Shown in pieces: positions 63,658 to 64,000 of a DNA stretch of 64,000 nt (positions are counted from its first letter, which is position 1; each line of letters starts with the position of its first letter). This DNA comes from Prevotella sp. GTDB taxonomy: Bacteria; Bacteroidota; Bacteroidia; Bacteroidales; Bacteroidaceae. The stretch spans positions 1 to 64,000 of the forward strand of contig JAFZAH010000040.1 in the NCBI GenBank assembly GCA_017548275.1, given 5' to 3'. The translations under genes were made by a program, and so were the position numbers. Below the pieces are notes generated by a model. That model worked only from the letters and a program-made list of their open reading frames with translations, made no database searches and was not told the origin of the DNA.

Positions 63658-64000
63658 ATGAAGATATCAAAGACTTTATCTGTAGTGCTATTTTCAACGA
63701 TAGTGATTTTTTCAACTTGCACGAAAGACAAAAAGCCGCCTGTTGATTTATCTAAAGCAAAAGTCAGCATGAACAAAGATGTGGTGTTGCCGTATCAGGA
63801 AGTTGGAAACCTTAAGACTATTCCAGTGAGACTCAACGGAGTGAATCTTGATATGATTTTTGACACTGGCTGTTCGGGGATGAGCATGTCTTTGAATGAA
63901 CTCCAAACATTAGCCAAGAATGGAAAAATTACAGAGAGCGATGTTTTAGGTACGACTTACTCCACAATCGCCGACGGGTCTATTGTTGAACAAGGCCTAA
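63658..64000 (+). CDS. Retropepsin-like aspartic protease lipoprotein, N-terminal part
   Basis: The frame starts at ATG 63658 and stays open to the end of the window (114 codons). A lipoprotein-like signal peptide ends I-F-S-T-C (Cys21). Residues 49-78 carry V-G-N-L-K-T-I-P-V-R-L-N-G-V followed by M-I-F-D-T-G-C-S-G-M-S-M-S. The D-T-G-C-S with the preceding hydrophobic strand is the active-site loop of single-domain, retropepsin-like bacterial aspartic proteases. A flap-like I-A-D-G-S-I-V follows. It is 23 bases downstream of the coiled-coil gene and likely the fourth cluster member. The C-terminus is outside the window. Confidence 0.75.
   Translation, partial: MKISKTLSVVLFSTIVIFSTCTKDKKPPVDLSKAKVSMNKDVVLPYQEVGNLKTIPVRLNGVNLDMIFDTGCSGMSMSLNELQTLAKNGKITESDVLGTTYSTIADGSIVEQGL

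Noticed and set aside
59854-64000. Prophage or transposon carrying the right-end cluster
   Set aside because: No integrase, transposase, attachment repeat or tRNA junction was seen; the accessory nature rests only on base composition and gene content.

Overview
This 64 kb window is a chromosomal segment from a member of the Bacteroidales, most likely a Prevotella-like (Prevotellaceae) anaerobe. The evidence is the -7 box TAnnTTTG upstream of many genes, a Bacteroides aerotolerance (Bat) operon, a type IX secretion (T9SS) plug protein with a giant fibronectin-III protein carrying a T9SS-like C-terminal tail, a Rho factor with a long disordered insertion, class III fructose-bisphosphatase, M49 dipeptidyl peptidase III and reverse rubrerythrin. 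I saw no insertion sequence, phage gene, rRNA or CRISPR array.

Layout. 1-7.5 kb: a truncated small gene, a 1530-residue surface protein and a GH2 glycosidase, all on the minus strand. 7.6 kb: a likely unannotated small RNA with a consensus promoter and a strong terminator. 7.7-10.2 kb: a DUF2027/Smr protein and queA. 10.3-19.5 kb: the Bat operon (moxR, DUF58, a BatD-like protein, batA, fused batB-batC, fused batD-batE) followed by a PAP2 phosphatase. 19.6-27 kb: a minus-strand housekeeping cluster (DMP19, smpB, metH, HAD phosphatase, a small secreted protein, map, tsaD, cinA) ending in a terminator. 27-36 kb: T9SS plug gene, tRNA-Ser(CGA), rho, a TPR protein, an orphan substrate-binding lipoprotein, a flavodoxin-like protein, and a DASS-family anion transporter preceded by a cobalamin riboswitch. 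36.4-48.2 kb: radA, queC, pgk, reverse rubrerythrin, a CE12 esterase with what looks like a clipped pectinesterase start, hisS, purA, a Fur-family regulator, a HEAT-repeat protein, DPP III and an AraC-type regulator. 48.5-59.9 kb: a long plus-strand run purU-hisH-hisA-hisF-hisIE-ftsE-lysC-lysA-two glycosyltransferases-fbp, with several start/stop overlaps. 59.9-64 kb: a 560-base gap holding a candidate structured RNA, then a four-gene AT-rich cluster running off the end.

The most unusual part is the right end: a four-helix membrane protein, a single-domain P-loop GTPase (G1, G3-like and G4 motifs), a coiled-coil tail-anchored protein and a lipoprotein aspartic (retropepsin-like) protease, closely spaced on one strand. 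I recognise no named system. The arrangement recalls GTPase-centred conflict or signalling systems, and it is the best candidate for an undescribed system here. The structured RNA directly upstream contains a predicted pseudoknot and two mutually exclusive helices. Second in interest is the cobalamin riboswitch controlling a dicarboxylate-type transporter, which suggests a link between B12 supply and succinate/propionate metabolism.

Many start codons were moved inward from the longest reading frame to a signal peptide or a conserved family start. Where I did this, the entry says so.
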